In this document: piece by piece, positions 17,187 to 27,012 of the stretch
Layout of the letters: each line of letters starts with the position of its first letter
How positions within the stretch are numbered: position 1 is the stretch's first letter
DNA from: Burkholderiales bacterium
GTDB lineage: Bacteria; Pseudomonadota; Gammaproteobacteria; Burkholderiales; SG8-41
Direction: 5' to 3'
NCBI GenBank assembly: GCA_019749945.1
Contig: JAIEPF010000023.1
Location: 73,786 to 122,770 of the forward strand
DNA length: 48,985 nt
Translations under genes and position numbers: made by a program
The notes under the pieces: model-generated
What the model was told of the DNA's origin: nothing
The model's database searches: none
The model's input: the letters and a program-made list of their open reading frames with translations, nothing else

Positions 17187-18614
17187 TTACAGCAACGATT
17201 TTCGCGCCTTGGCGATCGCGGCCTTGACCCGCGCCGGCGCGGTGCCGCCGATGTGGCTGCGGCTGTTCATCGAACCTTCCAGCGTCAGCGCGTCAAACGC
17301 ATCGGCCGTGATCAGTTTGGAAAACTGCCGCAGGTCGTCGAGCGAAAGTTCGGCGAGGTCGCAGCCCCGCGTTTCGGCGAAACGCACCGCCTGCGCCACG
17401 GCTTCGTGGGCTTCGCGGAAGGGCAGGCCTTTTTTCACCAGATAGTCGGCGAGATCGGTCGCCGTGGCATAACCTTCACGGGCCGCCGCGCGCATCCGCT
17501 CGGCATTGACGGTGATGCCGCCGACCATGCCGGTGAACACGGCGAGGCTCATCATCAGCGTGTCGACGGTGTCGAGCAGCGGCTCCTTGTCTTCCTGGTT
17601 GTCCTTGTTGTACGCCAGCGGCTGGCCTTTCATCAGGGTCAGCAACGCGACCAGGTGGCCGTTGACGCGGCCGGTCTTGCCGCGCACCAGTTCCGCGACA
17701 TCCGGATTTTTTTTCTGCGGCATGATGGATGAGCCGGTACAGTAACGGTCGGCGATGTCGATGAAACCGAAACGCGGGCTCATCCACAGGATCAGTTCTT
17801 CGCTGAACCGCGACAGATGGGTCATCACCAGTGCGCCGGCAGCGACGAATTCAATCGCGAAGTCGCGGTCGGACACGGCATCCAGCGAGTTTTCGCAGAC
17901 GCCGTCGAAGCCCAGTTCCTTGGCCACCATCTGGCGGTCGATCGGAAACGAAGTGCCGGCGAGCGCCGCGGCACCGAGCGGCAGCCGGTTGACGCGTTTG
18001 CGGCAGTCGGCGAAACGCTGCGCATCACGCGACAGCATTTCGAAATAGGCGAGCAGGTGATGCGCGAACGACACCGGCTGCGCGACCTGCAGGTGGGTGA
18101 AACCCGGCATCACCGTATCGGTGTGGCGTTCGGCCAGATCCAGCAATGCCCGCTGCAGCCCCTTGATCAGGGTCTGCACATGGTCGATCGCCGCGCGCAG
18201 GTAGAGCCGCACATCGGTGGCGACCTGGTCGTTGCGTGAACGCCCGGTGTGCAGCCGTTTCCCGGCATCACCGATCATGTCGGTCAGGCGGCGCTCGATG
18301 TTGAGATGCACATCCTCGAGGTCAATCGACCACGGGAAGCTGCCGGCGCGGATTTCATCGGCGATGGCGGCCAGGCCTTTTTCGATGGCGGCGAGGTCGG
18401 CCGCGTTCAGAATGCCTACGGCATGCAGCATGCGCGCATGCGCCACAGAGCCCTGGATGTCGAATTCGGCGAGCCGCTGGTCGAAACCGACCGAGGCGGT
18501 GAAACGTTTGACCAGATCGTCGACCGGTTCGCTGAAACGTCCCGACCACGCTTTGGTGGTGTTCGGCTTCATGCCGTTTTTCGTTTTGTCCGTTGTTTTG
18601 TCTTTTGCCGACAT
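17187..18614 (-). CDS. argH: Argininosuccinate lyase
   Basis: ArgH splits argininosuccinate into arginine and fumarate in the last step of arginine synthesis. The 475-residue protein has the fumarase/aspartase superfamily signature [12 protein letters not shown] (about 295-306), the [13 protein letters not shown] segment (about 120-132) and the TAGTS-like [10 protein letters not shown]. It is slightly longer than usual because of a Lys/Thr-rich N-terminus; the Met at residue 15 (18572) is an alternative start that gives normal length. It is convergent with the LacI gene and divergent from the histidine kinase, with 46 bases between starts. Confidence 0.97.
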   Translation of the reverse strand: MSAKDKTTDKTKNGMKPNTTKAWSGRFSEPVDDLVKRFTASVGFDQRLAEFDIQGSVAHARMLHAVGILNAADLAAIEKGLAAIADEIRAGSFPWSIDLEDVHLNIERRLTDMIGDAGKRLHTGRSRNDQVATDVRLYLRAAIDHVQTLIKGLQRALLDLAERHTDTVMPGFTHLQVAQPVSFAHHLLAYFEMLSRDAQRFADCRKRVNRLPLGAAALAGTSFPIDRQMVAKELGFDGVCENSLDAVSDRDFAIEFVAAGALVMTHLSRFSEELILWMSPRFGFIDIADRYCTGSSIMPQKKNPDVAELVRGKTGRVNGHLVALLTLMKGQPLAYNKDNQEDKEPLLDTVDTLMMSLAVFTGMVGGITVNAERMRAAAREGYATATDLADYLVKKGLPFREAHEAVAQAVRFAETRGCDLAELSLDDLRQFSKLITADAFDALTLEGSMNSRSHIGGTAPARVKAAIAKARKSLL

Positions 18615-18660
18615 GAATATTTACTGAAGCTGTTTACGGCCCTGCTAGAATGAAACTGCC

Positions 18661-19686
18661 ATGGCGCGGAGTATAAATCATATTGCCAACACCGGCCCTC
18701 TGCCGGACTTCCGCAATTTCGGAATCCTGCTGCGCATCGTGCTGATCGTGAACGGCATTGCACTGCTCGCGGCGCTGTTGCAGGTGCCGACGGTGCGCGA
18801 ATGGCCGGCGCAGTTCACCGAAAATGCCGCGCTGGTCGAGCCCTTGCTGATCCTGAGCCTGCTGGTGCTCGCCGCGGCGGGCGACGGCTTGCGCCGTCTG
18901 CCGTATGCGATGGCGATCATCGCCATCGTGGCGATTGAACTGGCGCTGACCGCAGCGCTGCATTTCGCCACCAGCGGACTGTTTTTTGTCGAAACCCATT
19001 CCCTGCCGCGCTGGTTGTGTGTCGTGGCGCTCGCCACCGGCATGCTGCTCGGCTATTTCGACCTGCGCGGGCGCGCACTGTCGCCGGCGCTGGCTGAGGC
19101 GCGTTTGCAGGCGCTGCAGGCGCGCATTCGTCCGCATTTCCTGTTCAACAGCATCAACGCCGTGCTGTCGCTGGTGCGCCAGGAACCGCGGCGCGCCGAG
19201 GCGGCGCTCGAGGATCTGGCCGGATTGTTCCGCGCGCTGATGGCCGACAACCGGCAACTGACGCCGATCTCACGCGAAATCGAACTCTGCCGCCAGTATC
19301 TGGATCTGGAACAGTTGCGGCTGGGTGACCGGCTGCGGGTGGAGTGGCATATTGAAATGATGCCGCCGGATGCGCTGGTGCCGCCGCTGGCGCTGCAGCC
19401 GCTGCTCGAAAACGCGGTGTATCACGGCATCGAACCCGCTGAAACGCCCGGTGTGGTCAGCATCAATATTCATGTCGCCCACGACCGTTTGCATGTGATG
19501 CTGCGCAACCCGTACCGGCTGACCGGTGACCACCATGTCGGCAACAAGATGGCCCTGGCCAATATCCGCGAACGCCTGCAGCTGCATTTCGACGTTGCCG
19601 CGGAACTGACGACCCAGGTCGGCGAAAACACCTTTGAGGTGCGCATGGTCATGCCGTACCTGAAAGCGGAACGAGGAGGAGCTTGA
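18661..19686 (+). CDS. AlgZ/LytS-type sensor histidine kinase
   Basis: A 341-residue membrane kinase of the unusual His_kinase (PF06580) class. Four hydrophobic segments lie at about 20-40, 60-75, 83-103 and 118-133. The phosphoacceptor His159 is in ARIRPHFLFNSINAV, the N box is LQPLLENAVYHGIEP, and the G-box region reads MALANIRERLQLHFD. This G region lacks the usual GxGL but resembles AlgZ (FimS) proteins. It partners the LytTR regulator that starts one base after its stop. In Pseudomonas the same pair precedes hemCD. Confidence 0.88.
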   Translation: MARSINHIANTGPLPDFRNFGILLRIVLIVNGIALLAALLQVPTVREWPAQFTENAALVEPLLILSLLVLAAAGDGLRRLPYAMAIIAIVAIELALTAALHFATSGLFFVETHSLPRWLCVVALATGMLLGYFDLRGRALSPALAEARLQALQARIRPHFLFNSINAVLSLVRQEPRRAEAALEDLAGLFRALMADNRQLTPISREIELCRQYLDLEQLRLGDRLRVEWHIEMMPPDALVPPLALQPLLENAVYHGIEPAETPGVVSINIHVAHDRLHVMLRNPYRLTGDHHVGNKMALANIRERLQLHFDVAAELTTQVGENTFEVRMVMPYLKAERGGA

Positions 19687-19687
19687 C

Positions 19688-20446
19688 GTGACTGCCGCGC
19701 CGCGCCGGGTACTGATCATCGACGACGAAGCGCCGGCGCGCAGCCGCATGCGTGACCTGCTGGCCGACGTCAATGCCGAACTGCCCGTGGTTGTTGCCGG
19801 TGAAGCGGCCAACGGCCGCGATGCGCTGCAGATTGCCGCGGCCGGCGGCGTCGATGTCGCGCTGCTCGATGTGCGCATGCCCGGCATGGACGGCATCGAA
19901 GTGGCGCGGCATCTGCAGCAGCTGCAGCCGCCGCCGGCGGTGATCTTCACCACGGCGTACGACGCCTACGCGATCCAGGCTTTCGAACTGCATGTGGTCG
20001 ATTACCTGCTGAAGCCGATCAAGGCGTCGCGCCTGCAGGAGGCGCTGTCGCGGGTTGCGCAAGCGCCGGCACTCAACCCCGAAACCCTGCGCGGTCTGCA
20101 GCAGGCGCCGCGCGTCTGTCTGAGTGTGGCCGAGCGCGGGCGGGTGCACCTGATCCCGGTGGAAGACATATTGTTCCTGCGCGCCGAACTCAAATACATC
20201 ACGGTGCGCACCGCTGCGCGGGAATACCTGATCGAGGAATCGCTGACCCAGCTCGAACAGGAATTCGAAAACCGTTTTGTGCGCGTGCACCGCAACTGCC
20301 TGGTGGCGCGCGCCGCGATCCGCGGTTTCGAGCGGGTCGGTGCCGAGTCCGGCGAAGGGCCGTGGCAGGTGGTGCTGGCCGGGATCGAGGAGCGCATCCC
20401 GGTGAGCCGCCGCCAGCAGCACCTCGTGCGCGAGTTTGCCCGTTGA
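19688..20446 (+). CDS. AlgR-like LytTR response regulator
   Basis: A 252-residue response regulator. The receiver domain (1-120) has the acidic pair IIDDEAPAR and phosphoacceptor Asp61 in LLDVRMPGMDGIEVARHL, with KP in LLKPIKASR. The LytTR DNA-binding domain (about 145-250) has VEDILFLRAELKYITVRT and FVRVHRNCLV. The start is GTG with AGGAGGAG upstream and follows the kinase stop by one base, so the two are translationally linked. AlgR-type regulators control exopolysaccharide, motility or type IV pili; the local targets are unknown. Confidence 0.9.
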   Translation: MTAAPRRVLIIDDEAPARSRMRDLLADVNAELPVVVAGEAANGRDALQIAAAGGVDVALLDVRMPGMDGIEVARHLQQLQPPPAVIFTTAYDAYAIQAFELHVVDYLLKPIKASRLQEALSRVAQAPALNPETLRGLQQAPRVCLSVAERGRVHLIPVEDILFLRAELKYITVRTAAREYLIEESLTQLEQEFENRFVRVHRNCLVARAAIRGFERVGAESGEGPWQVVLAGIEERIPVSRRQQHLVREFAR

Positions 20447-20462
20447 TGTCTTCCGGCCGGGA

Positions 20463-20945
20463 TCAGCGCCCGCGCGGCCGCATGCGGTTCAGCCCCGCTT
20501 CAATCGCCTGTTCGATATACAGCCGGTAAAAATCGTCGGACATCAGGCCGGCGAGCGGCGGCCCCACCGGTTTGCCGTCGGCATCAAACACGATCAGGGT
20601 TGGCACGCGGGTGACGTCGTGACTGCGCGCAAAGGCGCGGTGCGTGGTGGCGGTGCCGGCGAAATCGCGCATCTCAGTGCTGCGATCGACGTCGATTTCG
20701 CGGATCAGCACGCGATTTTTCCATTGCGGGTCGGCCTGCAGCGGGATCAGGTAATCGCGCCTTGCGACGGCGCAATACGGGCAGGACTGCTGCATGAAGG
20801 CGATCAATACCGGCACGCGGCGCGACTGCGCAGTGGCGGCGGTTTGCGCCAGATCCTCCGCCGGCAACAGCTGGGCTGCGGCCGCCGCGGCGCCGAACAG
20901 GGCCCATGTTACAATCAGGCAGCCCCAGCGCTTAAAAATATTCAA
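20463..20945 (-). CDS. Thioredoxin-fold protein with N-terminal signal/anchor
   Basis: A 160-residue thioredoxin-like protein, probably periplasmic. A basic, hydrophobic N-terminus (about 1-25, [20 protein letters not shown]) resembles a signal peptide. The redox motif is SCPYC in [17 protein letters not shown], and the thioredoxin cis-Pro loop is [13 protein letters not shown]. It resembles SoxW/DsbD-c-type proteins. No ATG is available in frame near the signal peptide, so I infer a TTG at 20945 without a Shine-Dalgarno. This puts its start only 10 bases from the divergent hemC start. The start is uncertain; the fold call is firm. Confidence 0.72.
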   Translation of the reverse strand: MNIFKRWGCLIVTWALFGAAAAAAQLLPAEDLAQTAATAQSRRVPVLIAFMQQSCPYCAVARRDYLIPLQADPQWKNRVLIREIDVDRSTEMRDFAGTATTHRAFARSHDVTRVPTLIVFDADGKPVGPPLAGLMSDDFYRLYIEQAIEAGLNRMRPRGR

Positions 20946-20951
20946 TATAAT
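20946..20951 (+). promoter_or_regulatory. TATAAT box five bases before hemC
   Basis: A perfect -10 hexamer at 20946-20951 with the hemC ATG at 20956. If used, transcription would begin at or within the start codon, giving a leaderless mRNA. No matching -35 hexamer is evident. Confidence 0.35.
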
Positions 20952-20955
20952 CAAT

Positions 20956-21909
20956 ATGATACAGAGTGTTGCCCGACTTCGGCCCGATGCCGTGGTGATC
21001 GCCACCCGCGAGTCCGCGCTGGCCTTGTGGCAGGCGCGGCACGTGCAGTCCGAACTGCAGCGATTATATCCGGGGCTGCCGGTTTCGATACTCGGCATGA
21101 CCACGGCCGGTGACCGCAATCTCGACAGTTCGCTGGCGAAAATCGGCGGCAAGGGTCTGTTCGTCAAGGAACTCGAAGATGCGCTGGCCGACGGCCGTGC
21201 CGACATTGCAGTGCATTCGATGAAGGATGTGCCGATGCATCTGCCCGACGGTTACGCGCTGGCAGCGGTGCTCGAGCGCGCCGATCCGCGCGATGCTTTT
21301 GTCTCCAATGAATTCAGCAGCCTTGCCGCATTGCCCGCCGGCACGCGGGTGGGCACCTCCAGCCTGCGCCGCGAGTGCCAGTTGCGCACGCAATTTCCCG
21401 GGCTGGTGGTCGAGCCCTTGCGCGGCAATGTACAGACCCGCTTGCGCAAACTTGATGAAGGCCGGTACGGCGCGGTCATTCTCGCCGCAGCAGGGTTGAA
21501 GCGACTCGGTCTTGCCGACCGCATTACCGCCTTGCTGACGCCCGAACAAAGTCTGCCCGCCGTCGGCCAGGGTGCGCTGGGTATCGAATGCCGCAGCGAT
21601 CGCAGCGATTTGTTTAAGCTGCTGGCGCCGCTGGAGCATCCGGCGACACAGCAGTGCGTACAGGCCGAGCGCGCGTTTTCGCGCACACTGGCCGGCAGCT
21701 GCAATGTGCCGCTCGCGGGTTTTGCCGAGTTAAGCGGCGACCGGCTGCGCCTGCGCGGGCTGGTCGGCGCGCCGGATGGTTCAAAAGTGGTGCGCGGTGA
21801 AACCGCGGGCCTGGCGACGGATGCCGAAGCGCTGGGCATCGCGCTGGCCGAAAACCTGAAGCGCCAGGGCGCTGCGGACATCCTCGCGGCGCTGGACCGG
21901 CAGACATGA
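20956..21909 (+). CDS. hemC: Porphobilinogen deaminase (hydroxymethylbilane synthase)
   Basis: HemC polymerises four porphobilinogens into hydroxymethylbilane. The 317-residue protein begins at ATG 20956, immediately before the conserved [15 protein letters not shown]. It has [26 protein letters not shown] (49-74), the active-site [13 protein letters not shown] (87-99) and Cys249 in [13 protein letters not shown], which carries the dipyrromethane cofactor. It overlaps hemD by four bases (ATGA). The linkage of an AlgZR-like pair to hemCD is conserved in gamma- and betaproteobacteria. Confidence 0.97.
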   Translation: MIQSVARLRPDAVVIATRESALALWQARHVQSELQRLYPGLPVSILGMTTAGDRNLDSSLAKIGGKGLFVKELEDALADGRADIAVHSMKDVPMHLPDGYALAAVLERADPRDAFVSNEFSSLAALPAGTRVGTSSLRRECQLRTQFPGLVVEPLRGNVQTRLRKLDEGRYGAVILAAAGLKRLGLADRITALLTPEQSLPAVGQGALGIECRSDRSDLFKLLAPLEHPATQQCVQAERAFSRTLAGSCNVPLAGFAELSGDRLRLRGLVGAPDGSKVVRGETAGLATDAEALGIALAENLKRQGAADILAALDRQT

Positions 21910-22685
21910 CCGCGCCGGCGGGCCCGCTGGCGGGACGGGGCATCCTCGTTACGCGCCCGGCGCACCAGGCCGGACCATTGGCGGCACTGATCAATGCGGC
22001 AGGTGGACGGCCCGTTATTTTCCCGGCGCTGGAAATTCTCGACCCTGCGGATCCGCAGCCGCTGCTCGACGCCATCGAGCGGCTGGAAAGTTATGACCTG
22101 GCGATTTTCATCAGTCCCAATGCCGTGACGCGGGTGATGGAACGCATGGCCGGGCGACGCGCCTGGCCTGCCGGCCTGCGCGTGGCCGCGATCGGCAAGG
22201 GCGGGGTCCGTGAACTCGAGCGGCATGGCATCCGTCAGGTGATTGCCCCGCAGCGTTCTTTTGACAGCGAACGCCTGCTTGAAATGCCACAACTGCAGGC
22301 GGTCAAGGGACAGCGGGTGCTGATCCTGCGCGGCGACGGCGGGCGCGAACTGCTCGGCGATACACTGGCGGCGCGCGGCGCGGAGGTGAATTACGTTGCC
22401 TGTTATCGCCGCGCACGACCGAAAACCGACCCGGCGCCGCTGCTGCAGGCCTGGGCGCGTGATGGAGTACATGCCGTGACCGCCACCAGCAGCGAAGGCC
22501 TGCGCAACCTGTTTGTCATGCTCGGCAAACCCGGAGAAACCCTGCTGCAGCACACGCCCCTGCTGGTGCCGCACCCGCGCATCGCCGCGGTCGCGCGGGA
22601 GCTCGGCTGCCGCGAGGTCATCGAGACCGCTCCCGGCGATGACGGGCTGATCGCAGCGCTGCTGCGGCAGTCCGCCGCGAAATAG
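21906..22685 (+). CDS. hemD: Uroporphyrinogen-III synthase
   Basis: HemD cyclises hydroxymethylbilane with inversion of ring D to uroporphyrinogen III. The 259-residue sequence is diverged, as usual for this family, but shows the N-terminal [33 protein letters not shown], and the [24 protein letters not shown] and [16 protein letters not shown] blocks. Position in the hemC-hemD overlap confirms the call. Confidence 0.95.
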   Translation: MTAPAGPLAGRGILVTRPAHQAGPLAALINAAGGRPVIFPALEILDPADPQPLLDAIERLESYDLAIFISPNAVTRVMERMAGRRAWPAGLRVAAIGKGGVRELERHGIRQVIAPQRSFDSERLLEMPQLQAVKGQRVLILRGDGGRELLGDTLAARGAEVNYVACYRRARPKTDPAPLLQAWARDGVHAVTATSSEGLRNLFVMLGKPGETLLQHTPLLVPHPRIAAVARELGCREVIETAPGDDGLIAALLRQSAAK

Positions 22686-22715
22686 CGGCAGCACCCGCAT
22701 GTTATTCTTCAATTC

Positions 22716-23786
22716 ATGAATGAAGAGCGCATATCCGGCGAGCCTGCGGTCGTAAAACCGGTGGTGGCGGCGTCTGCTGCGCGGCCGGCGGGCGGCGCCT
22801 TGCCGGTGCTGGCGCTGATCGTGGCGCTGGGCGCCGCGGGGTTTACGGTTTACCAGTGGTATCAGGATCGCGGCGAGGAAACCGTGCTGCGCAGCGAACT
22901 GGCGCGGCGTCTGGCCGACATGGAAACGCAAAACAAGGACGCTGCTTTGCGCGTACAGCAGGCCGCGGCGGCATTGCGCGAAACCGAAGTCAAGGTCGGT
23001 GTGCTGGAAGCAAAACTCGCCGAATCACAAAACCAGCAGGTTGCGCTCGAAGCCCTGTATCAGGAACTCTCGCGCAACCGCGACGAGTGGGCCTTTGCCG
23101 ACATCGAACAATCCGTGCTGCTCGCCAGCCAGCAGCTGCAGATCGCGGCCAATGTGCGCACCGCGCTGATCGGTCTGGAAAACGTCGAGGCAAGGCTGCA
23201 GCGCATGGACCAGCCGCGCTACAGCGCCCTGCGCCGGGCATTGACGCGGGACATCGAGCGGCTGAAGGCGCTGCCGCTGGTGGATGTTTACGGCACCGGC
23301 GCGCGGCTGGATGATGCGATTGCCGCGATCGACCGGCTGCCGCTGGCGATGGACGCCCGGGCGCGGCCTGATGCGGCGGCGGCAACACCAGCGCCCGCCG
23401 CGGAGCTGCCGGCGTGGGAGCGCGTGGTGCGCGAAGCGTGGCGCGAGCTGCGGCAACTGGTGCGGGTGCAGAGCGTCGGCGTGCAGGATGCGGCGTTGCT
23501 GGCGCCCGATCAGGCTTTTTTCCTGCGCGAAAACCTGAAACTGCGCCTGCTCGGTGCGCGTATCGCCCTGCTGTCGCGCGACGGCAAGAGTTACCAGGAC
23601 GATCTGCAGGCCGCCTTGTCCGCGTTGCAGCGCCATTTTGACGCGCGCGACAGTGCCGTGATCAGCACCACGGCGTCCTTGCGCAAGCTGCAGGCGGCGC
23701 AGGTGCAGATCGAGTTGCCCGATCTGCAGGAAACGCTGGAGGCGCTGCGCAAGCTGCGCGTGCCGCGGGCCAAAGGGTCGGCGTAA
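22716..23786 (+). CDS. hemX: HemX-like membrane protein of the haem operon
   Basis: A 356-residue protein of the HemX family, sometimes annotated as uroporphyrinogen-III C-methyltransferase although no such catalytic fold is visible. A single membrane segment lies at about 28-46 (LPVLALIVALGAAGFTVY). A long alpha-helical coiled-coil region (about 55-120) and the conserved VLLASQQLQIAANVRTALIGL block (about 138-158) follow. The bulk should be periplasmic. It lies between hemD and hemY as in E. coli. Its exact role is unresolved. Confidence 0.9.
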   Translation: MNEERISGEPAVVKPVVAASAARPAGGALPVLALIVALGAAGFTVYQWYQDRGEETVLRSELARRLADMETQNKDAALRVQQAAAALRETEVKVGVLEAKLAESQNQQVALEALYQELSRNRDEWAFADIEQSVLLASQQLQIAANVRTALIGLENVEARLQRMDQPRYSALRRALTRDIERLKALPLVDVYGTGARLDDAIAAIDRLPLAMDARARPDAAAATPAPAAELPAWERVVREAWRELRQLVRVQSVGVQDAALLAPDQAFFLRENLKLRLLGARIALLSRDGKSYQDDLQAALSALQRHFDARDSAVISTTASLRKLQAAQVQIELPDLQETLEALRKLRVPRAKGSA

Positions 23787-23830
23787 GCGCCGGCCGCATC
23801 TTTCGATTTTATTTTCACCGCTCACACACC

Positions 23831-25039
23831 ATGCGCTGGCTGATCTGGATCCTGGTACTGGGTGCCCTGGCCACCGGCCTCACGCTGCTGGCGCGGCTGA
23901 ACACCGGTTATGTGCTGATCGCGCTGCCCGGGCACCGCGTCGAGCTGTCGCTGAATTTCGCGCTGATACTGCTGGTGCTGGGGTTTGTGCTGGGTTATCT
24001 GTTGCTGCGGTTTCTGGTCACCGCCATCGAACTGCCTGGGCGCGTGGCACAGTTCCGCGCTGCGCGGCGCCGTGAAACGGCGCATGGCACGCTGGTTGAA
24101 GCACTGCGCGAGTTTTTTGCCGGACGCTACGCCAGGGCCGAAAAAATGGTGAACCAGGCGGTTGCGCTGGGTGAACCCGGTGATCTGGGTGCCATCATTG
24201 CGGCGCGCGCGGCCCACGAATTGCGCGCACCCGGACGCCGCGATGCCTATCTCGCAAAACTGGCCATTGATCCGGCGCGTCCCGATGCCGCCGCTGCGAT
24301 CAGTGCGGCGCAGATGCTGCTCGACGAGCGGCGGCCGGAGGACGCATTGGCGGCGCTGGCGGTGCTGCCGAACAAACATACTGCGGCCTTGCGTGTTGAA
24401 TTGCGCGCGCGGCAGCGCATCGGACAATGGGAGCAGGTGCCGGCGCTGATCGACCAGCTGGAAAAACGCGACGTGTTCAGTGTTGAACAGGCGGACGCGG
24501 AACGCCGCCATGCCTGGCGGCAGCTGATCCAGCGCAAGTCCGGTGATGCCGCGGGTCTGGCCGCCACCTGGAAACGCGTGCCCGAACGTTATCGCCGCGA
24601 CACCGCCGTCGCGGGCGCGGCCGCCGCGGCGTTTCTCGGGCTGGGACAGGACGCCGAGGCGGCGGACATCATCGAGCGCAGCCTCGACCGGGAGTGGGAC
24701 GTCACCCTGGTCAATCTGTACGGCGAGTGCAGCGGTGCGGGTACGCTGCAGCAGATCGAACGCGCCGAGCGCTGGCTCAAGGATCACCGTACGGATGCCG
24801 CGCTGCTGCTCGCACTCGGACGTCTGTGCGCGCGACAGCAGCTGTGGGGCAAGGCGCAAAGTTACCTGGAGGCAAGTGTTGCGCTGGAGCCGACGTATGC
24901 GGCGCATCTGGAGCTGGCGCAGCTGCATGAACGCCTGGATCACGTTGATGCCGCGCGCGCCCACCATCATGCCAGCCTTGAGCTGGCGGTGGCGCAACTG
25001 AACCGGAGCGGGGCCGGGCGCCGGCGCAAGCCGGTCTGA
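23831..25039 (+). CDS. hemY: HemY-like TPR membrane protein
   Basis: A 402-residue proteobacterial HemY protein (not the Gram-positive protoporphyrinogen oxidase of the same name). Two N-terminal membrane helices (about 2-20 and 38-62) are followed by a cytoplasmic tetratricopeptide-repeat region (about 90-395) with ALREFFAGRYARAEKMV and repeated helix pairs. HemY proteins are proposed to organise late haem-synthesis enzymes. It closes the hemCDXY run, 44 bases after hemX, and is convergent with the next gene. Confidence 0.93.
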   Translation: MRWLIWILVLGALATGLTLLARLNTGYVLIALPGHRVELSLNFALILLVLGFVLGYLLLRFLVTAIELPGRVAQFRAARRRETAHGTLVEALREFFAGRYARAEKMVNQAVALGEPGDLGAIIAARAAHELRAPGRRDAYLAKLAIDPARPDAAAAISAAQMLLDERRPEDALAALAVLPNKHTAALRVELRARQRIGQWEQVPALIDQLEKRDVFSVEQADAERRHAWRQLIQRKSGDAAGLAATWKRVPERYRRDTAVAGAAAAAFLGLGQDAEAADIIERSLDREWDVTLVNLYGECSGAGTLQQIERAERWLKDHRTDAALLLALGRLCARQQLWGKAQSYLEASVALEPTYAAHLELAQLHERLDHVDAARAHHHASLELAVAQLNRSGAGRRRKPV

Positions 25040-25054
25040 GCCCGGGGGCTGAGA

Positions 25055-26065
25055 TCAGGGAGCGGCCGGCGTGAACGCGTCGGCGTAAAACGCCGCTTCG
25101 GGCAGGCCGCAGCGCGTGATGAAATCACGCCGCGCGGCATCGATCATCGCCGGCGCGCCGCAGGCGTACACCTCGTGCCCCGACAAATCCGGCAGATCGG
25201 CCATCACCGCCTCATGCACCAGGCCGCGACGACCCGTCCACGCATCTTCAACGGCAGCATCCGACAACACCGGCACATAGCTGATGCCGTGTTCGCGCTG
25301 CCATGCTGCGGGCAACTCGTCCAGATACAGGTCGGCGGCGTGCCGTGCGCCGCGATAGAGCAGCAGCGGCCGCTTGAGCTTGTGGTGTATCGCGTGTTCA
25401 ATGATGGCCTTGATCGGCGCGAAGCCGGTGCCGCCCGCGACCAGCACCGCCGGTTTGATGCTGTCTTCGCGCAGATAAAAAGTGCCGAGCGGGCCTTCGA
25501 AACGCAGGATGTCCTTTTCCTTCATCTGCGTAAATACATGCCTGCTGAACGGGCCGCCGTAATTGCGCAGATGCAGTTCGAGCAGGCCGTCGTCATGCGG
25601 CGGATTCGCCAGCGACAGGCTGCGCCGTGTACCGTCGCGCAGCAGGATGTCGATGTATTGCCCGGCGAGGAACTGCAGGCGTTCGGCGGCGGGCAGGCGC
25701 AGGCGGATGCGCATCACGTCAGGTGCGAGGAGCTCGAGCGACTGCACCCGGCAGGGCAGCGTTTTCACCGGGATGTCCCTGGCCACGCCGATTTCGCGGC
25801 ACTCGATGATCAGGTCGGAGCGCGGCTGCGCCTGGCAGAACAGCGCCATGCCGGCTGCGCGCTCATTGGCATTCAGCGCGGTGTCCTGGGATTTGCCGTG
25901 ATCAACGATCCCCGCGGCGACCTTGCCCTTGCAGGAACCGCAGCTGCCGTTGCGGCAGCCGTAAGGCAGCCGGTAGCCTTCGCGCAACGCGGCCTCGAGT
26001 ACGGTTTCGCCGTCCTGCGCATGGAACACATGGCCGCTGGGGCGGAGGGTGATTTGGAATGGCAT
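25055..26065 (-). CDS. 2Fe-2S ferredoxin-FAD-NAD(P)H reductase (CDP-6-deoxy-glucoseen reductase-like)
   Basis: A 336-residue three-domain electron-transfer flavoprotein. The plant-type ferredoxin domain (1-95) ligates 2Fe-2S with Cys37, Cys42, Cys45 and Cys77 (YGCRNGSCGSCKGK and LFCQAQP). The FAD domain (about 100-200) has the RSLSLANPP motif, a variant of RxYS, and the NAD(P) domain has VAGGTGFAPIKAIIEH and a terminal YACGAPAMIDAA. Often annotated as AscD in Burkholderiales genomes, but no dideoxysugar genes are here, so a role as reductase for an oxygenase or other partner is more likely. It is divergent from the epimerase-like gene, with 53 bases between starts. Confidence 0.87.
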   Translation of the reverse strand: MPFQITLRPSGHVFHAQDGETVLEAALREGYRLPYGCRNGSCGSCKGKVAAGIVDHGKSQDTALNANERAAGMALFCQAQPRSDLIIECREIGVARDIPVKTLPCRVQSLELLAPDVMRIRLRLPAAERLQFLAGQYIDILLRDGTRRSLSLANPPHDDGLLELHLRNYGGPFSRHVFTQMKEKDILRFEGPLGTFYLREDSIKPAVLVAGGTGFAPIKAIIEHAIHHKLKRPLLLYRGARHAADLYLDELPAAWQREHGISYVPVLSDAAVEDAWTGRRGLVHEAVMADLPDLSGHEVYACGAPAMIDAARRDFITRCGLPEAAFYADAFTPAAP

Positions 26066-26118
26066 CGTTCGGGATTGAGGGGGCTGGGCTAAAATAGGGG
26101 CACTATGGCGGTAAGACT

Positions 26119-27012
26119 ATGAAGCGGCTGCTGATCATCGGTTGCGGGGACGTCGGGCTGCGCGTGGCTTTGCTGCTGCGCGCGCGGCACCGCATTTACG
26201 CGCTGACCCACAACGCGGAGCGTGTTGCCGAACTGCGCCGCTGCGGCCTGATGCCCCTGTTCGGCGATCTCGACCACCCGCACACACTGACCGGCCTCGC
26301 CGGACTTGCGCACGACGTCATCCACCTCGCGCCGCCTCCCGCACGCGGCCACAGCGATACGCGCACTGCGCACCTGATTGCGGCTCTCGGGCGGGGCCGC
26401 AGTCTACCACGGCACTTTATCTACATCAGCACCAGCGGCGTCTACGGCGATTGCAGCGGTGCGCTGGTCGACGAAACCAGTCCTCTGAAGCCGCAAACCG
26501 ACCGCGCGCGCCGTCGTGCCGATGCCGAACGCCGCCTGCGCGAGTGGGGTGCGCGCACGGGGGTCTGCGTCAGCATCCTGCGCGTACCGGGCATTTATGC
26601 CGCCGACCGCCTGCCGGTGGCGCGCATCGAACGCGGCACGCCGGCGCTGCAGCCGCAGGACGACACTTACGTCAACCACATCCATGCCGATGACCTGGCA
26701 AACATGGTGGTCGCCGCCCTGCATCACGGCCAGGCCAACCGCAGTTACAACGCCAGCGACGACGCGCCGCAGAAAATGGGCGACTACTTCGACCTGGTGG
26801 CCGATCGTTTCCGTCTGCCGCGGCCGCCGCGCGTGACCCGCGCCGAGGCGAAGACGGTGATGCCGGAGAACCTCTATTCCTTCATGAGCGAATCGCGCCG
26901 CCTCGCCAACGGGCGCATCAAGCAGGAACTGCGCGTGCGGCTGCGCTACCCGACCGTGCGCGAAGGCATCGCCGATGCGGATGCCCGGCAGGATCCGCCC
27001 CATGTCCGCTGA
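26119..27012 (+). CDS. NAD(P)-dependent epimerase/dehydratase-like protein
   Basis: A 297-residue Rossmann-fold protein of the extended SDR type. LLIIGCGDVGLRVALLL (4-20) is the nucleotide-binding site. HFIYISTSGVYGDCSGALVDE contains the Ser/Tyr region of sugar epimerases (YISTSGVYG). YVNHIHADDLANMVVAAL and YNASDD follow as in SDR family members related to YeeZ. The substrate is unknown. TAAAAT at 26090-26095 may be its -10 box. It overlaps cutA by 11 bases. Confidence 0.83.
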   Translation: MKRLLIIGCGDVGLRVALLLRARHRIYALTHNAERVAELRRCGLMPLFGDLDHPHTLTGLAGLAHDVIHLAPPPARGHSDTRTAHLIAALGRGRSLPRHFIYISTSGVYGDCSGALVDETSPLKPQTDRARRRADAERRLREWGARTGVCVSILRVPGIYAADRLPVARIERGTPALQPQDDTYVNHIHADDLANMVVAALHHGQANRSYNASDDAPQKMGDYFDLVADRFRLPRPPRVTRAEAKTVMPENLYSFMSESRRLANGRIKQELRVRLRYPTVREGIADADARQDPPHVR

